A stretch of DNA of 6,910 nucleotides from NCBI GenBank assembly GCA_947097085.1, contig CAMUQR010000038.1, positions 1 to 6,910 of the forward strand, given 5' to 3'. The position numbers and the translations under genes were made by a program. This document shows positions 5,978 to 6,910 of this stretch, piece after piece (the stretch's first letter is position 1; each line of letters opens with the position of its first letter). The notes under the pieces were generated by a model that ran no database searches, was not told the DNA's origin, and worked only from the letters and a program-made list of their open reading frames with translations. This stretch comes from an uncultured Candidatus Saccharibacteria bacterium. Lineage in GTDB: Bacteria; Patescibacteriota; Saccharimonadia; Saccharimonadales; Saccharimonadaceae.

Positions 5978-6655
5978 CTACTTCAATAATTCGCTCATGT
6001 ATTGCTTAAACTTGTCTTTGTCGCCCCAGATTTCAGAATCGACATATTTGCCATTAATGATTAAAGTCGGGGTGGCGCTCAGGTTGTGAGCTTTACCTAG
6101 TTCCATGTCGAATTTGATTTTTTTGGCAATCTCATCAGATTTGAGGTCAGCGTGGAATTTATCGAGATCCATACCAGCTTTTTTGGCGATATCTTCAAAA
6201 ATCTCAGTGCGTTTCTCACCAGCACCCGACCATTCGGATTGGCGTTCAAAAAGCTGAGCGTGAACTTGCCAAAACTTGCCTTGGCGTTGAGCGGCTAGCG
6301 CGACACCTGAGGCGGCGCGGGCGTCAGTGTGGCTCGGCAAGATAAAATTACGAAAAATCAGCTTAACTTTACCTGGGTAATCATTGACTAATCCTTGAAA
6401 AACTTGTTTATAGCGTCCACAAGCTGGACATTGGTAATCAGCATATTCAATTACGGTGATTGGTGCGTTGGCATCGCCCATCACGATTTCGTCAAAATTG
6501 CCATTATCAGCATTCGCACTGATGGCAGTGTCTTTATTGTATTTGGTGATATCGAGGCGGTTTTGGTGATTATAATAGATGCCATAAACAATCAAACCCA
6601 CAACACTCAACACGAGCGCAACTCGAACAATCAGCCATTTGCGATCTTCATCCAT
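5978..6655 (-). CDS. DsbA-like membrane-anchored thiol-disulfide oxidoreductase (thioredoxin fold)
   Basis: Exported thiol oxidoreductase of the DsbA/BdbD type (Thioredoxin_4 family), expected to introduce or rearrange disulfides in secreted proteins outside the membrane. A single N-terminal helix at residues 8-28 (preceded by DEDRK) anchors it; a linker of about 25 residues follows. The domain begins near residue 56 with DANAPITVIEYADYQCPACG, the active-site CPAC being at 76-79. FRNFILPSHTDARAASGVALA follows within a helical insertion, and ATPTLIING holds the cis-proline at P196. At 225 residues it is complete. The start chosen is ATG 6655, with TGGAG four bases upstream; a TTG at 6673 would add six residues but lies very near the predicted transcription start. 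The electron partner (often a VKOR or DsbB protein) is not in the window. The nearby surface protein has exactly one cysteine pair and is a possible substrate (inference). Confidence 0.92.
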   Translation of the reverse strand: MDEDRKWLIVRVALVLSVVGLIVYGIYYNHQNRLDITKYNKDTAISANADNGNFDEIVMGDANAPITVIEYADYQCPACGRYKQVFQGLVNDYPGKVKLIFRNFILPSHTDARAASGVALAAQRQGKFWQVHAQLFERQSEWSGAGEKRTEIFEDIAKKAGMDLDKFHADLKSDEIAKKIKFDMELGKAHNLSATPTLIINGKYVDSEIWGDKDKFKQYMSELLK

Positions 6656-6685
6656 AAAACTCCATTCTATCAAAATTATTCACTT

Positions 6686-6714
6686 ATTATACTAAAAAAG
6701 CTTATGGTGGGCAA
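6686..6714 (-). promoter_or_regulatory. Promoter of the DsbA-like gene
   Basis: On the - strand: -35 TTGCCC (6709-6714), a 17-bp spacer and a perfect -10 TATAAT (6686-6691). Transcription should start near 6679, giving a leader of about 24 nt to the ATG at 6655. Confidence 0.8.
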
Positions 6715-6740
6715 GTTGATACCATCGAAAATACCACATG

Positions 6741-6765
6741 AAAAAACCACCTCATTGAGGTGGTT
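6741..6765 (-). terminator. Intrinsic terminator of the gene entering from the right edge
   Basis: The 9-bp stem AACCACCTC (6745-6753) / GAGGTGGTT (6757-6765) has a 3-nt loop. Read on the - strand it is followed by TTTTTT, and it lies 11 bases after the stop codon at 6777-6779. It insulates the DsbA-like gene's promoter from upstream transcription. Confidence 0.88.
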
Positions 6766-6776
6766 AAGTTAGATGA

Positions 6777-6910
6777 TTATCCAACGAAATTAGCTTCCAG
6801 TTCTTTCTGAAGTATTTTATGACTCTCTTCAGACAATTCTGGATGCGGAATTATGTCCGCCACAGCAAACTTTAAGTCTGTGACGCAAGCTTTGTATTTG
6901 TGCACAAACT
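6777..6910 (-). CDS. C-terminal end of an unidentified protein (truncated by window edge)
   Basis: An open - strand frame of 43 codons runs from the window edge to TAA at 6777-6779. It reads FVHKYKACVTDLKFAVADII, continues with HPELSEESHKILQKELEANF and ends in VG. The stretch HPELSEESHKILQKELEAN looks amphipathic and helical. The immediately following intrinsic terminator supports it as a true gene end. I do not recognise the family, and too little is visible to infer function; it is probably a soluble cytoplasmic protein. Confidence 0.6.
   Translation of the reverse strand, partial: FVHKYKACVTDLKFAVADIIPHPELSEESHKILQKELEANFVG

Noticed and set aside
6395..6772. Open frame on the + strand opposite the DsbA-like gene, and similar antisense frames at 1004-1372, 1406-1591, 3542-3774 and 4507-4731
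   Set aside because: Shadows of well-supported genes; low-complexity or unconvincing peptides, with no ribosome site noted.
6897..6908. 12-bp palindrome TTTGTGCACAAA
   Set aside because: Lies within the coding end of the right-edge gene, with no partner site or spacing pattern.
1..6910. Genome-wide reassignment of TAG as an amino acid
   Set aside because: Transporter, arcC and the DsbA-like gene all end at TAG at the expected lengths.

Overview
The window looks like part of a small, host-associated Gram-positive-type genome, most likely a Saccharibacteria (TM7)-like bacterium. This is an inference. It rests on the moderate GC content, tight gene packing, an arginine-deiminase-pathway gene pair, a very long FN3 surface protein with an LPxSG-type sorting signal, and a membrane-anchored DsbA-like thiol oxidoreductase. 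No rRNA, tRNA, CRISPR array, insertion sequence or phage gene was recognised. TAG ends several intact genes, so the code appears standard for TAG.

Region 1 (1-2233, + strand) holds the 3' part of a YfcC/ArcD-type membrane transporter, overlapping by one base (TAGTG) with arcC, a complete carbamate kinase. Together they fit the export and ATP-yielding end of arginine fermentation. The genes for the first two enzymes would be expected upstream, outside the window.

Region 2 (2234-5583, + strand) starts with an inverted repeat and a well-formed promoter. A very large secreted or surface protein follows: N-terminal membrane segment, a unique beta-rich region, FN3 - DUF5011-like - FN3 - DUF5011-like - FN3, a Pro/Thr-rich stalk, LPNSG, a membrane helix and a basic tail. 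The reading frame is cut by one in-frame TAG at 4441-4443, at a position where the sister DUF5011-like repeat has Gln. A perfect 13-bp hairpin terminator ends the unit.

Region 3 (5584-5977) has no conventional gene but is the most unusual part. It has two DnaA-box-like repeats 21 bp apart and a strong promoter (TTGACT-17-TACAAT). The transcript of about 215 nt carries three abutting tiny ORFs (8, 13 and 30 codons), several hairpins and a possible helix joining its two ends, and it finishes in a strong, probably bidirectional terminator. It does not lead into any downstream gene on its strand, so it is either a free-standing micro-ORF operon or a structured small RNA.

Region 4 (5978-6910, - strand) has a DsbA-like protein (CPAC active site) with its own promoter. 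Upstream of it is a terminator, then the last 43 codons of an unrecognised gene that enters from the right edge.
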